64,000 nt of DNA from Phenylobacterium sp. (GTDB lineage: Bacteria > Pseudomonadota > Alphaproteobacteria > Caulobacterales > Caulobacteraceae): NCBI GenBank assembly GCA_020401865.1, contig JADCAS010000018.1, forward strand, positions 51,248-115,247, read 5' to 3'. This document shows positions 9,167 to 18,181 of the stretch, in pieces; positions within the stretch are counted from its first letter, which is position 1; each line of letters starts with the position of its first letter. The notes beneath the pieces were generated by a model that did not search any database, was not told the origin of the DNA, and was given only the letters and a program-made list of their open reading frames with translations. The position numbers and the translations under genes were made by a program.

Positions 9167-10345
9167 CTAAACCGCCTGCCCCGCCGCCCAGCCGCTGGCC
9201 CAGGCCCACTGGAAGTTGTAGCCGCCGAGCCAGCCGGTGACGTCCACCGCCTCGCCGATGATGTGGAGCCCGGGAACCTTGCGGGTCTCGAAGGTGCGGC
9301 TATCCAGCTCGCGGGTGTCGACCCCGCCCAGCATGACCTCGGCGGTCCTGTAGCCCTCGGTGCCGGCGGGCCGGAAGGTCCAGGCGTTCACGGCGGCGGA
9401 CAGGCGGGCCAGGGCGGCATCGTTGCAGTCCCCCAGCCGGGGCGGCGCCTGCGCGCCCTCGGCAAGGGTCCGGGCGAGGCGCGCCGGCAGGAGCTCCGCC
9501 AGGAGGGCGGCGGGCGACTGGCGACCGGCCCGGCCGCGCTCGGCCCTGAGGCGCGCCAGCAGGTCGACTCCCGGGGCCAGGTCCACAGCCACCGTCTCGC
9601 CCTCCCGCCAGTAGGACGAGGCCTGCAGGACGGCCGGCCCCGACAGGCCACGGTGGGTGAAGAGCAGGGATTCCTCGAAGGTGGTTCCGCCCGCCGTCAC
9701 CCGGGCGGGCGCCGAGACCCCGGCCAGGGGCGAGAGCCGTTCCAGGAGGTCGGGCGCGAGGGTGAAGGGCACGAGGCCCGCCCGAGGCTCGACCAGGGCG
9801 AGGCCGAACCCCCGGGCGACGTCGAGGGCGTAGCCGGTGGCGCCGATCTTGGGGATCGACTTGCCGCCCGTGGCCAGCACCACCCGGTCGGCGGCGACCT
9901 CTCCGGCGTCGAGGGTGAGCCGGAAGCCGGTCTCAAGACGGACAAAGTCGCGCACGGGCGTCGACAGGCGCAACTCCGCCCCGGCTTCCGTCATCCGGCG
10001 GACCAGCAGGTCGACCACCTGCCGGGCCGACCCCTCCAGGAAGAGCTGCCCAAGGGTGCGCTCCCGCCAGGCAATGCCGGCCCCGTCGAGCAGGGCGATG
10101 AAGTCGGCCGGCGTGTAGCGGCTGAGGGCCGAGATGCAGAAGTGGGGGTTGTCCGACAGAAAGCGCGAGGGATGGACGCCGAGGTTGGTGAAGTTGCACC
10201 GGCCGCCGCCGGAGATGCGGATCTTCTCGCCGGGCGACCGGGCGTGGTCGAGCACGAGCACCCGCCGGCCGCGAAGGGCGGCCTCGGCGGCGCACATCAT
10301 GCCGGCGGCGCCGGCCCCGATCACGACGACGTCGAAACGTTCCAC
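9167..10345 (-). CDS. BaiN/YhiN (HI0933-like) NAD(P)/FAD-dependent oxidoreductase
   Basis: A 392-residue flavoprotein of the HI0933/YhiN/BaiN family. It shows an N-terminal dinucleotide-binding motif (VVVIGAGAAGMMCA, from about 6), the family signature GEKIRISGGGRCNFTN (about 39-54), VLATGGKSIPKIGATG, and a C-terminal FAD motif GEAVDVTGWLGGYNFQWAWASG. BaiN-type enzymes reduce unsaturated substrates such as bile-acid intermediates in gut bacteria; the physiological substrate in an environmental alphaproteobacterium is unknown. The start is 23 bases from the efp stop on the same strand, so readthrough from efp is possible. Confidence 0.85.
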   Translation of the reverse strand: MERFDVVVIGAGAAGMMCAAEAALRGRRVLVLDHARSPGEKIRISGGGRCNFTNLGVHPSRFLSDNPHFCISALSRYTPADFIALLDGAGIAWRERTLGQLFLEGSARQVVDLLVRRMTEAGAELRLSTPVRDFVRLETGFRLTLDAGEVAADRVVLATGGKSIPKIGATGYALDVARGFGLALVEPRAGLVPFTLAPDLLERLSPLAGVSAPARVTAGGTTFEESLLFTHRGLSGPAVLQASSYWREGETVAVDLAPGVDLLARLRAERGRAGRQSPAALLAELLPARLARTLAEGAQAPPRLGDCNDAALARLSAAVNAWTFRPAGTEGYRTAEVMLGGVDTRELDSRTFETRKVPGLHIIGEAVDVTGWLGGYNFQWAWASGWAAGQAV

Positions 10346-10368
10346 CGGGGCGGCCCGCCGGGTCCGGA

Positions 10369-10935
10369 TCAGTCCTTGGCGCGTTCCTGGTAGGAGCCGT
10401 CCTCGGTGAGGATGACCACCCGGGTGCCCGCGGCGATGTAGGGCGGCACCATGATCCTCGCGCCGTTCGACAGGATGGCCGGCTTGTAGGACGAGGAGGC
10501 GGTCTGGTTCTTCACCGCCGGCTCGGTCTCGGTGATCTCGAAGGTCACCGTCCGGGGCAGTTCCAGGGCGATGGGCACGCCCTCATGGGTGGACAGGGTG
10601 ACAGTCATGCCGTCCTGCAGCCACTGGGCGGAGTCGCCGACCACGTCCTCGGAAGCCACGACCTGCTCGTAGCTCTCGGGGTTCATGAAGTGGAAGCCCT
10701 CGCCGTCCTGGTAGAGGAAGGTGTAGGGTCGGTCGTCCACGAAGGCGCGCTCGACCTGCTCGGTGGTGCGCCAGCGCTCGGACACCTTCACGCCGTCGGA
10801 AATGCGGCGCATGTTGAGCTGGGTGACGGGCGTGCCCTTGCCGGGATGGATGTTCTCGGCGGTCAGGACGACATAGAGCTTGCCGTCCATGTCGACGACG
10901 GCGCCCTTGCGAAGCGAACTTGCGGCGACCTTCAC
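10369..10935 (-). CDS. efp: Translation elongation factor P
   Basis: EF-P of 188 residues, standard length. It binds between ribosomal P and E sites and relieves stalling at polyproline stretches. The modification loop is [10 protein letters not shown] with the acceptor lysine at position 33 (K34 in E. coli numbering), the residue beta-lysylated by EpmA with EpmB. Those two genes lie immediately upstream and divergent, which strongly suggests this EF-P is lysylated. The C-terminal OB domain includes [17 protein letters not shown] gap of 128 bases to the epmA start holds both promoters. Several neighbours with Pro-rich stretches (Slt, DipM, the SPOR protein) are natural clients. Confidence 0.97.
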   Translation of the reverse strand: MKVAASSLRKGAVVDMDGKLYVVLTAENIHPGKGTPVTQLNMRRISDGVKVSERWRTTEQVERAFVDDRPYTFLYQDGEGFHFMNPESYEQVVASEDVVGDSAQWLQDGMTVTLSTHEGVPIALELPRTVTFEITETEPAVKNQTASSSYKPAILSNGARIMVPPYIAAGTRVVILTEDGSYQERAKD

Positions 10936-11063
10936 GTGATTGTTCCTCGAGCCTATAGGAGCCGGCCGAAGCGCGGCGATGGCGCGGACCTAGCCCATCG
11001 CCGCGCGCTTCGCCAGTCACCCGTGCGCCGCCGGCGCCCGCAGAGACCCTTCCGGAGTTGTCC

Positions 11064-12125
11064 TTGACCCTTGCGACCCCGCCCTCCTCGCCCTGGTGGA
11101 GCCCGGAGCGCCGGCCTGACCGGCGGCCGCGCCTGGAGGCCCGTGGGCGCATCCGACGGGCGATCCGCGACTGGTTCGAGACCCAAGGTTTCACCGAGGT
11201 CGAGGCCGCCGCCCTTCAGGTCTCGCCCGGCAATGAGGCCCACCTTCACGCCTTCGCCACCGAGGCCCTGAGCCTTCAGGGCGACTCTGCGCCCCTCTAC
11301 CTCCACACCTCGCCGGAGTTCGCCTGCAAGAAGCTGCTGGCCTCGGGTGAGACGAGGATCTTCGACTTCGCCCGGGTGTTCCGGAACCGCGAGAGGGGGC
11401 CCCTGCACCACCCCGAATTCACGATGCTGGAGTGGTACCGGGCGGGGGAAGGCTGGGAGGTCCTGATGGCCGACTGCGCCGCCCTCCTGGGCCTGGCGGC
11501 GGAGGCAGCGGGGACGCGCACCCTGACCTGGCGCGGCCGGACCTGCGATCCCTTCGCTGCGCCCCGGCGCCTGACCCTGGCCGAGGCCTTCCGGGACCTG
11601 GCGGACATCGACCTGCTGGCCACCCTCCGCGCCAACGGAACCGGAGACGGGACCGCTCTGGCCGACGCCGCCCGCTCGGCGGGAATCCGGGTCGCACCCG
11701 ACGATACCTGGAGCGACGTCTTCAGCCGGGTCCTGGTCGAGCGGATCGAGCCCTCCCTCGGGGACGGACGCCCCACCCTGCTGTGCGAGTATCCCGCGCC
11801 GGAGGCGGCCCTGGCCCGGCGCTGCGCCGACGATCCCCGGGTCTCCGAGCGGTTCGAGCTCTATGCCTGCGGGGTGGAGCTGGCCAACGCCTTCGGCGAG
11901 CTGACGGACCCCGCCGAACAGAGGCGCCGGCTGGAGGCCGAGATGGACGAGAAGGCCCGGGTGTACGGCGAACGCTATCCCCTCGACGAGGACTTCCTGG
12001 CGGCGCTGTCGCGGATGCCGGAGGCGTCGGGCGCAGCCCTGGGCTTCGATCGGTTGGTCATGCTGGCCACTGGCGCCCGGACGATCGAGGACGTCCTCTG
12101 GACCCCCGTGGCGGAGGGTCCATGA
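11064..12125 (+). CDS. epmA: EF-P--(R)-beta-lysine ligase EpmA (GenX/PoxA)
   Basis: A truncated class II lysyl-tRNA synthetase-like enzyme of 353 residues without the anticodon-binding domain, as expected for EpmA. It activates (R)-beta-lysine and attaches it to the EF-P lysine. Motif 2 region FRNRERGPLHHPEFTMLEWY starts near 106, and the final motif 3 region is GFDRLVMLATGA near 328. The TTG at 11064 is preferred: CGGAG lies six bases upstream, whereas another in-frame TTG at 11058 directly abuts it. The stop overlaps the epmB ATG (ATGA), so the pair is translationally coupled. efp is divergent. Confidence 0.93.
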   Translation: MTLATPPSSPWWSPERRPDRRPRLEARGRIRRAIRDWFETQGFTEVEAAALQVSPGNEAHLHAFATEALSLQGDSAPLYLHTSPEFACKKLLASGETRIFDFARVFRNRERGPLHHPEFTMLEWYRAGEGWEVLMADCAALLGLAAEAAGTRTLTWRGRTCDPFAAPRRLTLAEAFRDLADIDLLATLRANGTGDGTALADAARSAGIRVAPDDTWSDVFSRVLVERIEPSLGDGRPTLLCEYPAPEAALARRCADDPRVSERFELYACGVELANAFGELTDPAEQRRRLEAEMDEKARVYGERYPLDEDFLAALSRMPEASGAALGFDRLVMLATGARTIEDVLWTPVAEGP

Positions 12126-13165
12126 CCGGGGTCCTGAACACGCCGGCCAGCCTGGCCGCGGCGGGACTGGTCGATCCCGACGCCGCCCCCGCCCTAGAGG
12201 CCGTGGCCGCCCGCTACGCCATCGCCGTCACCCCGGCGGTCGCCGCCCTGATCGATCCTGCGGACCCCTCGGACCCCATCGGGCTGCAGTACCTCCCCTC
12301 CCCCGAGGAACTGGTCGCTGCGCCCGGCGAGCAGGTGGACCCCATCGGCGACGGCGTCCATTCGCCGGTGAAGGGCATCGTCCACCGCTATCCCGACCGG
12401 CTGCTGCTGACCGCCACCCACGCCTGCGCCGTCTACTGCCGCTTCTGCTTCCGCCGGGAGGTGGTGGGCCCGGGGGGCGCCGGGGGCCTGACCCCTGCGG
12501 AGCTGGACGCCGCCCTCGCCTATATCGCCGGGCGCCCGGAGGTGTGGGAAGTGATCCTGACCGGGGGGGATCCCCTGGTCCTGTCGCCACGGCGGATTGA
12601 GGACCTGGTCCGCCGGCTGGCCGACATCCCGCATGTGAAGATCCTGCGGGTGCATACCCGCCTGCCCGTCGCCGACCCGGAGCGGGTGAGCGAGGCCCTT
12701 GTGACGGCCCTGTCCGGCTCGCGGCTGACCCTGGCCGTGGGGGTGCATGTCAACCACGCGCGGGAACTCACCCCCGCCGCCGACGCGGCCCTGTCCCGGC
12801 TCGCCGGAGCCGGCGCCCTGCTGCTCAGCCAGACCGTACTGCTGCGGGGCGTGAACGACCGGGTCGAGGTCCTGGGCGAACTGATGCGCGCCCTGGTGGA
12901 GCGGGGGGTGCGCCCCTACTACCTGCACCATCCTGACCCGGCGCCCGGCACAGCCCGTTTCCGGGTGTCCCTGGCCGAGGGGCAGGCTTTGGTCCAGGGC
13001 CTGAGAGGTCGATACTCAGGCCTCTGCCAGCCGACCTATATCCTTGATATTCCAGGTGGATTTGGAAAGGTCCCGGCGGGTCCCGCCTGGATCGAGCCGG
13101 CGGCGACCCGGCTGACCGTGACGGACCCCTGGGGCGGGATTCACGCCCTGCCCGAAGAGTCCTGA
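12122..13165 (+). CDS. epmB: EF-P-directed lysine 2,3-aminomutase EpmB
   Basis: A 347-residue radical SAM enzyme of the KamA/YjeK family. The [4Fe-4S] cluster ligands are Cys102, Cys106 and Cys109 in CAVYCRFC. Further family signatures are ILTGGDPL, RVHTRLPV, GVHVNHARE and PYYLHHPDPAPGTARFRV. It isomerises (S)-alpha-lysine to (R)-beta-lysine with PLP, supplying EpmA. The length matches EpmB rather than the larger catabolic lysine 2,3-aminomutases. The start overlaps the epmA stop. No EpmC hydroxylase gene is visible nearby. It converges with gloA almost stop to stop. Confidence 0.93.
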   Translation: MTGVLNTPASLAAAGLVDPDAAPALEAVAARYAIAVTPAVAALIDPADPSDPIGLQYLPSPEELVAAPGEQVDPIGDGVHSPVKGIVHRYPDRLLLTATHACAVYCRFCFRREVVGPGGAGGLTPAELDAALAYIAGRPEVWEVILTGGDPLVLSPRRIEDLVRRLADIPHVKILRVHTRLPVADPERVSEALVTALSGSRLTLAVGVHVNHARELTPAADAALSRLAGAGALLLSQTVLLRGVNDRVEVLGELMRALVERGVRPYYLHHPDPAPGTARFRVSLAEGQALVQGLRGRYSGLCQPTYILDIPGGFGKVPAGPAWIEPAATRLTVTDPWGGIHALPEES

Positions 13166-13166
13166 C

Positions 13167-13622
13167 TCACCAGGCGCCGACGTTCGGCATGGAGGCCCAG
13201 GGTTCGGCGGGCGCCAGGGCGGGACCGGCCTGGAGCAGTTCTATGGAGATGCCGTCCGGCGAACGGACGAAGGCCATGCGACCATCCCGCGGCGGGCGGC
13301 TGATTGTGACGCCGCCAGCCTGGAGCCGCTGGCAGGCGGCGTAGATGTCATCGACCGCATAGGCCAGGTGCCCGAAGTTTCGGCCGCCCTGGTAGTCCTC
13401 AAGGTCCCAGTTGTAGGTCAGCTCCACGGTGGGCGCCCGACGCTCGCGGGCCAGGTCACGGTCGCCGGGGGCGCAGAGGAAGACGAGGGTGAAGCGACCC
13501 TGTGGGCTCTCGCTCCGGGACACCTCCTCGAGACCAAGGAGATCGCAGTAGAAGCGGAGGGAGGCGTCAAGGTCCCGGACCCTGACCATGGTGTGAAGGT
13601 AACGCAAGGCGAGGCTCCCCAT
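13167..13622 (-). CDS. gloA: Lactoylglutathione lyase (glyoxalase I)
   Basis: A 151-residue vicinal-oxygen-chelate protein. The four metal ligands expected for GloA are present: His10 (YLHTMVRV), Glu67 (TVELTYNWD), His85 (FGHLAYAV) and Glu128 (SIELLQ). GloA isomerises the methylglyoxal-glutathione hemithioacetal to S-lactoylglutathione. The ATG at 13622 is chosen because the protein then begins at the first beta strand; a reading from 13661 adds 13 atypical residues. The absence of the zinc-type extended loop suggests the shorter, nickel-type bacterial enzyme (inference). Confidence 0.92.
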   Translation of the reverse strand: MGSLALRYLHTMVRVRDLDASLRFYCDLLGLEEVSRSESPQGRFTLVFLCAPGDRDLARERRAPTVELTYNWDLEDYQGGRNFGHLAYAVDDIYAACQRLQAGGVTISRPPRDGRMAFVRSPDGISIELLQAGPALAPAEPWASMPNVGAW

Positions 13623-13817
13623 TGTTCGCGGGCGCCCCCGATATAGTGACGCTCGCCACACATCAGGAAGGGATTTTTGCGCCGCAGCAATCCTATCCGC
13701 GAATTCATTTGTCTGGCCCGGGGTCTGCCATCATTAGCAGGCAGCGCCAAAAGGCGTCGTGCAGCGGACTCGCCGACCCGAAGACGGGCGGTGTCCGCCC
13801 TGCTTCATGTTTCGGGG

Positions 13818-14921
13818 ATGAGAATGCGTCTGACGTCCGCCCACAAGTTCGCGATCGGAATCGTCGTTTTGGTGGTCCTGGCATTCGCCGCCGGGACCTT
13901 GTTCCACAACGCGCGCATGGGACGGGAGACGGCCTCCGAAAACAAGGCTGTGAGCGATGGAACCAATACCCCACCCAAGGTGCAGGTAACGCTGACGCCG
14001 GAGGGCGTTCATCCCTACAGCGTCCGGGTCCGAGGCCGGACGGAAGCCGCCCGAACGGTGAGCGTCCGGTCCGAGACGGCGGGAATCGTCGCCGCCACGC
14101 CCGCGGTGGAAGGCTCCTACGTCACCCGCGGCGCCGTCCTCTGCCGGCTCAACGTCGACGCCCGGGAGGCCAGTCTCGCGCAGGCGCGCGCCGCCCTTCG
14201 CTCCCGCGAGCTGACCCGGCAGGCGACAGAGGAGCTGGCCGCCAAGGGCTATCGATCCCAGACCCAGGTGCTGCAGGACCTGGCCAACCTGGACAGTGCG
14301 CGGGCAGCCCTCCGCCAGGCCGAGATCGCTCTGGAGCAGACCAACATCCGCGCGCCCTTCAACGGCGTCTTCGACCGCCGGGACGCTGAAGTGGGCGCCT
14401 ATCTGGCGCCCGGCCAGCCCTGCGGGACCATGATCGAGCTGAACCCACTGCTGATCGTTGCAGACCTGCCCGAGACGGAAGCCGGGAAGTTCAAGGTCGG
14501 CGCCGAGGCGGTGGCCACCCTCGTCAGTGGCGACGCCCTGAACGGGGTGGTTCGCTATATCGCCCAGGATGCGGATCCGCAGACGCGGACCTACCGGGTC
14601 GAGATCTCGGCGCCGAACCCGCGGCTCACCGCCCGCTCGGGTCTCAGCGCCGATGTCCGGGTCAGCGCAGGACAGGGCCCCGCCCACCTGATCCAGGTCT
14701 CCAGCCTGGTGCTGGATTCCGCCGGCCGGCAGGGCGTGCGTTACGTGGATGAGGGCAATGTGGTCCGGTTCGCGCCCCTGACCCTGATCGAGGAGACCGC
14801 GGCGGGCGCCTGGGTGGCGGGCCTGAAGGGCTCTGTCCGGGTCATCACCGTCGGTCAGTCCTACGTTGCAGAGGGTCAGAAGGTCGTCGCGACCCCGGCC
14901 CGCGGAGGAGGCGCGTCATGA
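13818..14921 (+). CDS. RND efflux periplasmic adaptor (HlyD/AcrA family)
   Basis: A membrane-fusion subunit of about 367 residues. After a short basic head comes a transmembrane anchor (FAIGIVVLVVLAFAAGTLF, about 11-29), then a lipoyl/barrel-sandwich half (VSVRSETAGIVAATPAVEGSYV), an alpha hairpin with coiled-coil character, the second half motif (TNIRAPFNGVFDRRDAEVGAYL) and beta-barrel domains. Two in-frame ATGs (13818 and 13824) follow a GGGG; an upstream reading from 13677 adds an unlikely basic extension. The stop overlaps the ATG of the RND pump gene. No outer-membrane TolC-like gene or regulator is adjacent. Confidence 0.9.
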   Translation: MRMRLTSAHKFAIGIVVLVVLAFAAGTLFHNARMGRETASENKAVSDGTNTPPKVQVTLTPEGVHPYSVRVRGRTEAARTVSVRSETAGIVAATPAVEGSYVTRGAVLCRLNVDAREASLAQARAALRSRELTRQATEELAAKGYRSQTQVLQDLANLDSARAALRQAEIALEQTNIRAPFNGVFDRRDAEVGAYLAPGQPCGTMIELNPLLIVADLPETEAGKFKVGAEAVATLVSGDALNGVVRYIAQDADPQTRTYRVEISAPNPRLTARSGLSADVRVSAGQGPAHLIQVSSLVLDSAGRQGVRYVDEGNVVRFAPLTLIEETAAGAWVAGLKGSVRVITVGQSYVAEGQKVVATPARGGGAS

Positions 14922-17900
14922 TCGGAGCCCTGATCGAAGGCGCGATCAAGCGCAGGAAGGTCGTCCTTGGGGTCACGCTGATCGCGTCGATCTTCGGACT
15001 GATCGCCTACAACACCATGCCGCGGGAGGCGAACCCGAACATCGACCTGCCCTTCGTGGCGGTCATTGTCCCCTACCCCGGCGTCAGTCCGGAAGACGCC
15101 GAACGCCTTCTGGTCAAACCTCTGGAGACGAACCTTCAGTCGATCGAGGGCGTGAAGCAGATGAACGCCGTGGCCCGCCAGGGCTCGGCCTTCGTGACCC
15201 TCGAGTTCGAGCCGGACTTCGACAAGGACCGCGCCCTTGAGGATGTCCGCGCCAAGGTGGACCTGGCGCGCGGGAGATTCCCGCCGGACGCCGAGGAGGC
15301 GATTGTCCAGGAAGCCAACTTCACCGACCAGCCGGTGATCGGCATCGTCCTGTCTGGAGCGGCGCCCGAGCGGGAATTCGTTCGGATCACAAACGCCCTC
15401 AGGGACCGGCTTGAATCCCTGCCTGGCGTGCTCCAGGCCGATGTCTCCGGAGCCCGCGAGGAGTTCCTGGAGGTCACCGTCGATCCCATCCGGATGGAAG
15501 CCTACAAGGTCACTTCCGGGGAACTGGCCCAGGTGATCGCCCGGAACAACCAACTGGTCCCGGCCGGGGACATGCTCTCCGGATCGGGCCGGTTTGCGGT
15601 CAAGGTGCCGGGGGTCATCGAAAAGCCGGAAGACATCCTGTCCCTGCCTATCAAGCGAAACGGTGACCGGCTGGTGACCGTGGGCGACATCGGAGACGTG
15701 CGGCGGACCTTCAAGGACCCGACCTTCATCGCCCGCTACAACGGCGAGGCCGCCTACTCGGTCCTGGTTTCGAAGCGGTCCGGCGCCAATGTCCTCGACA
15801 CGGTCAAGGCTGTCCGGAAGACGGTTGAGGCCGAGAGCAAGGCTTGGCCGTCGACCGTGAAGGTCGACTACACCTTCGACGAGTCGGAATTCATCGAGCG
15901 GACCCTCCTGATCCTGGAAGGGGGTCTTCTTTCGGCGACCCTGCTGGTGATGGTGATCATCGTCGCCAGCCTTGGCGTGCGTCAGGGGCTGATGGTGGGA
16001 ATGGCGATCCCGGCCTGCTTTGCGCTCGCCTTCATGATGCTGAACGCCATCGACGTCACCCTGAACCAGATGGTCATGTTCGGCCTGGTGCTGGCGGTGG
16101 GGATCCTGGTCGATGGCGGCATCGTGGTGGTTGAGTATGCCGAACGGAAGATGGCCGAGGGCATGAGCAGGCTCGAGGCCTTCTCGGTCGCTGGAACGAG
16201 GATGTTCTGGCCGGTCCTCAACGGGACGCTCACGACCCTCTGCGCCTTCGTGCCCTTCATGTTCTGGAACTCGATCCCCGGGAAGTTCATGAGCTTCCTG
16301 CCCCTGACGCTGTTCTTTGTGCTGGGAGCCTCGATCTTCATCGCGCTGATCTTCACCCCGGCCCTGGGGTCGATCTTCGCGAAGGAACGCAAGGCGGATG
16401 CGGAGGAACTGGCGGAACTCGAGAAGTCCGAACGCGGTGATCCCAAGGAGATGAAGGGCTTCATGGGCTGGTACGCCCGGACGGTGGACTTCCTGTCCCA
16501 CCACCCCTTCCGCGTGCTGGCCGCCACCTTCGCAATCGTCATCGCGATCTTTGTCTGGTTTGCAAGCACGCCCCACAGGGTCGAGTTCTTCCTCGATGAA
16601 GATCCCGAGAGCGTCCAGGTCTACGTCAAGGCCCGAGGCAACCTGAACGCCCAGGCCCAGGACGACCTTGTCCGACAGGTCGAGGCGCGGGTTCTTGGCA
16701 TGCAGGGTGTGCGCGCACTGTATGTCCGGTCAGGCAACAGTTCCTCGTTTGGCGGCGGCCGTTTCGGGGCGCCGAACGACACCATCGGGACGATGGAGGT
16801 GGAGTTCCTCAAGTACGAGGACCGTGTCCGCCTTGGATTGAAGGGCGGCGAACTGGCGGCCGAAGTGCGCAGGCGGGTCGCCGACATCCCCGGTATCGAG
16901 ACCGAAGTCCGGGAGCCGGAAGCGGGCCCACCGACCGGCAAGGCGATTCAGGTCGAGCTCCGCAGCAACAATCCCGCCGCCATCAACGCCGCGGCGGATC
17001 TGATCAAGGCCAAGCTCAGCGAGGATCGCCAGATCATCGAGCTTGAGGACAACCGCACCTCACCCGGGATCGAGTGGAACCTGGCCGTGGACCGCGAGGC
17101 CGCGGGGCGGTTCGGCGTGGACGTCCTGACCGTCGGACAGGCGATCCAGTACACGACCACCGGGGTTCTGGTAGGCCGCTTCCGCCCGGATGACGCCGAG
17201 GACGAACTGGACATCCGGGTCCGGTTCACGCCTGACGGGCGAAATCTCGACGCGCTGGACTCCCTCAAGATCGGCACGCCTTTCGGACCGGTCCCGGCGA
17301 GCTATTTTGTCGACCGCCAGCCTGCGCAGCAGGTGACCCAGATTCAGCGCAGGGACGGACAGAGGCTTGTGGTCATCCAGGCCAACGTGCCCGACGGGGT
17401 CGCGGCCAACCAGAAAATCGCCGATCTCCGCCCCTGGCTGGAGAAGGCGCCTCTGGACGCATCGGTGAAATGGAAGTTCACGGGGGCGGACGAGGAGGGA
17501 CGGGCTGCGGTCCTGTTCTTCATCACGGCGATCTTCGCCGCCCTCTTCATGATGATGATCATCCTCCTTTGGCAGTTCAACAGCTTCTGGGGCGTGGCCG
17601 TGACGCTGTTCGCCGTGCTGTTGTCCACCGTCGGCGTGCTTCTTGGGGTGGTGGTCAATGTCGCCAACACCTTCAACTACATCTCGGTGATCATGCTGGG
17701 GACCGGCGTAGTGGCGCTGGCCGGGGTGGTCGTCGGCCACAACATTGTCCTCGTGGACAGTTTCTACCAGCTGCGCCGGGCGGGCTACAATGCGCACGAG
17801 GCGGCTGTCCGGTCGGCGGCTCAACGGTTCCGGCCCGTGATGCTGACGACGCTGGTGACCGTGGTGGGGCTCCTGCCGCTGATGTTCCAGTTCCACCCCA

Positions 17901-18178
17901 ACTTCCACAACCTGGTCCTCGAGTACCAGGCGCCGGGTTCGGGTCAGTGGGTGCAACTGTCGGCCGCCGTGGTCTGGGGGCTGTCCTTCGCCACCCTCCT
18001 GACCCTGATCCTGACCCCGGTCATGCTGGCCATGCCGAAGGTTCTGTCGGAGAGGTTCGCAAACGTCTTCGACATGATCCGCCGACGGATCGGGCTTGTC
18101 GCGCGGAAGCGCGCCTACGAGGGTATTCGTATCCCGCAGGGGGGTCCGGAAGCGCCCTCTCCGACGCCCGCAGAGTAG
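14918..18178 (+). CDS. RND family efflux transporter permease
   Basis: A 1086-residue inner-membrane RND pump (AcrB/MexB superfamily). It has the first transmembrane helix near 19-35, a large periplasmic loop, a block of helices around 330-490 including the family motif region FGLVLAVGILVDGGIVVVEYAER, a cytoplasmic linker, the second half with another N-terminal helix near 530-550, a second periplasmic loop, and a final helix block (870-1040). Proton-relay acidic residues lie in the DGGIVVVEYAE segment; the equivalent NxxD/E pattern is modified relative to AcrB. Substrate class (drug or other) is undetermined. The start overlaps the adaptor stop (ATGA). Confidence 0.92.
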   Translation: MIGALIEGAIKRRKVVLGVTLIASIFGLIAYNTMPREANPNIDLPFVAVIVPYPGVSPEDAERLLVKPLETNLQSIEGVKQMNAVARQGSAFVTLEFEPDFDKDRALEDVRAKVDLARGRFPPDAEEAIVQEANFTDQPVIGIVLSGAAPEREFVRITNALRDRLESLPGVLQADVSGAREEFLEVTVDPIRMEAYKVTSGELAQVIARNNQLVPAGDMLSGSGRFAVKVPGVIEKPEDILSLPIKRNGDRLVTVGDIGDVRRTFKDPTFIARYNGEAAYSVLVSKRSGANVLDTVKAVRKTVEAESKAWPSTVKVDYTFDESEFIERTLLILEGGLLSATLLVMVIIVASLGVRQGLMVGMAIPACFALAFMMLNAIDVTLNQMVMFGLVLAVGILVDGGIVVVEYAERKMAEGMSRLEAFSVAGTRMFWPVLNGTLTTLCAFVPFMFWNSIPGKFMSFLPLTLFFVLGASIFIALIFTPALGSIFAKERKADAEELAELEKSERGDPKEMKGFMGWYARTVDFLSHHPFRVLAATFAIVIAIFVWFASTPHRVEFFLDEDPESVQVYVKARGNLNAQAQDDLVRQVEARVLGMQGVRALYVRSGNSSSFGGGRFGAPNDTIGTMEVEFLKYEDRVRLGLKGGELAAEVRRRVADIPGIETEVREPEAGPPTGKAIQVELRSNNPAAINAAADLIKAKLSEDRQIIELEDNRTSPGIEWNLAVDREAAGRFGVDVLTVGQAIQYTTTGVLVGRFRPDDAEDELDIRVRFTPDGRNLDALDSLKIGTPFGPVPASYFVDRQPAQQVTQIQRRDGQRLVVIQANVPDGVAANQKIADLRPWLEKAPLDASVKWKFTGADEEGRAAVLFFITAIFAALFMMMIILLWQFNSFWGVAVTLFAVLLSTVGVLLGVVVNVANTFNYISVIMLGTGVVALAGVVVGHNIVLVDSFYQLRRAGYNAHEAAVRSAAQRFRPVMLTTLVTVVGLLPLMFQFHPNFHNLVLEYQAPGSGQWVQLSAAVVWGLSFATLLTLILTPVMLAMPKVLSERFANVFDMIRRRIGLVARKRAYEGIRIPQGGPEAPSPTPAE

Positions 18179-18181
18179 ACG

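Noticed and set aside
14876..16576. Long open frame (566 codons) on the minus strand opposite the RND pump
   Set aside because: His/Asp/Arg-rich translation with no recognisable domain, fully antisense to a clear transporter; a by-product of GC-rich third positions.
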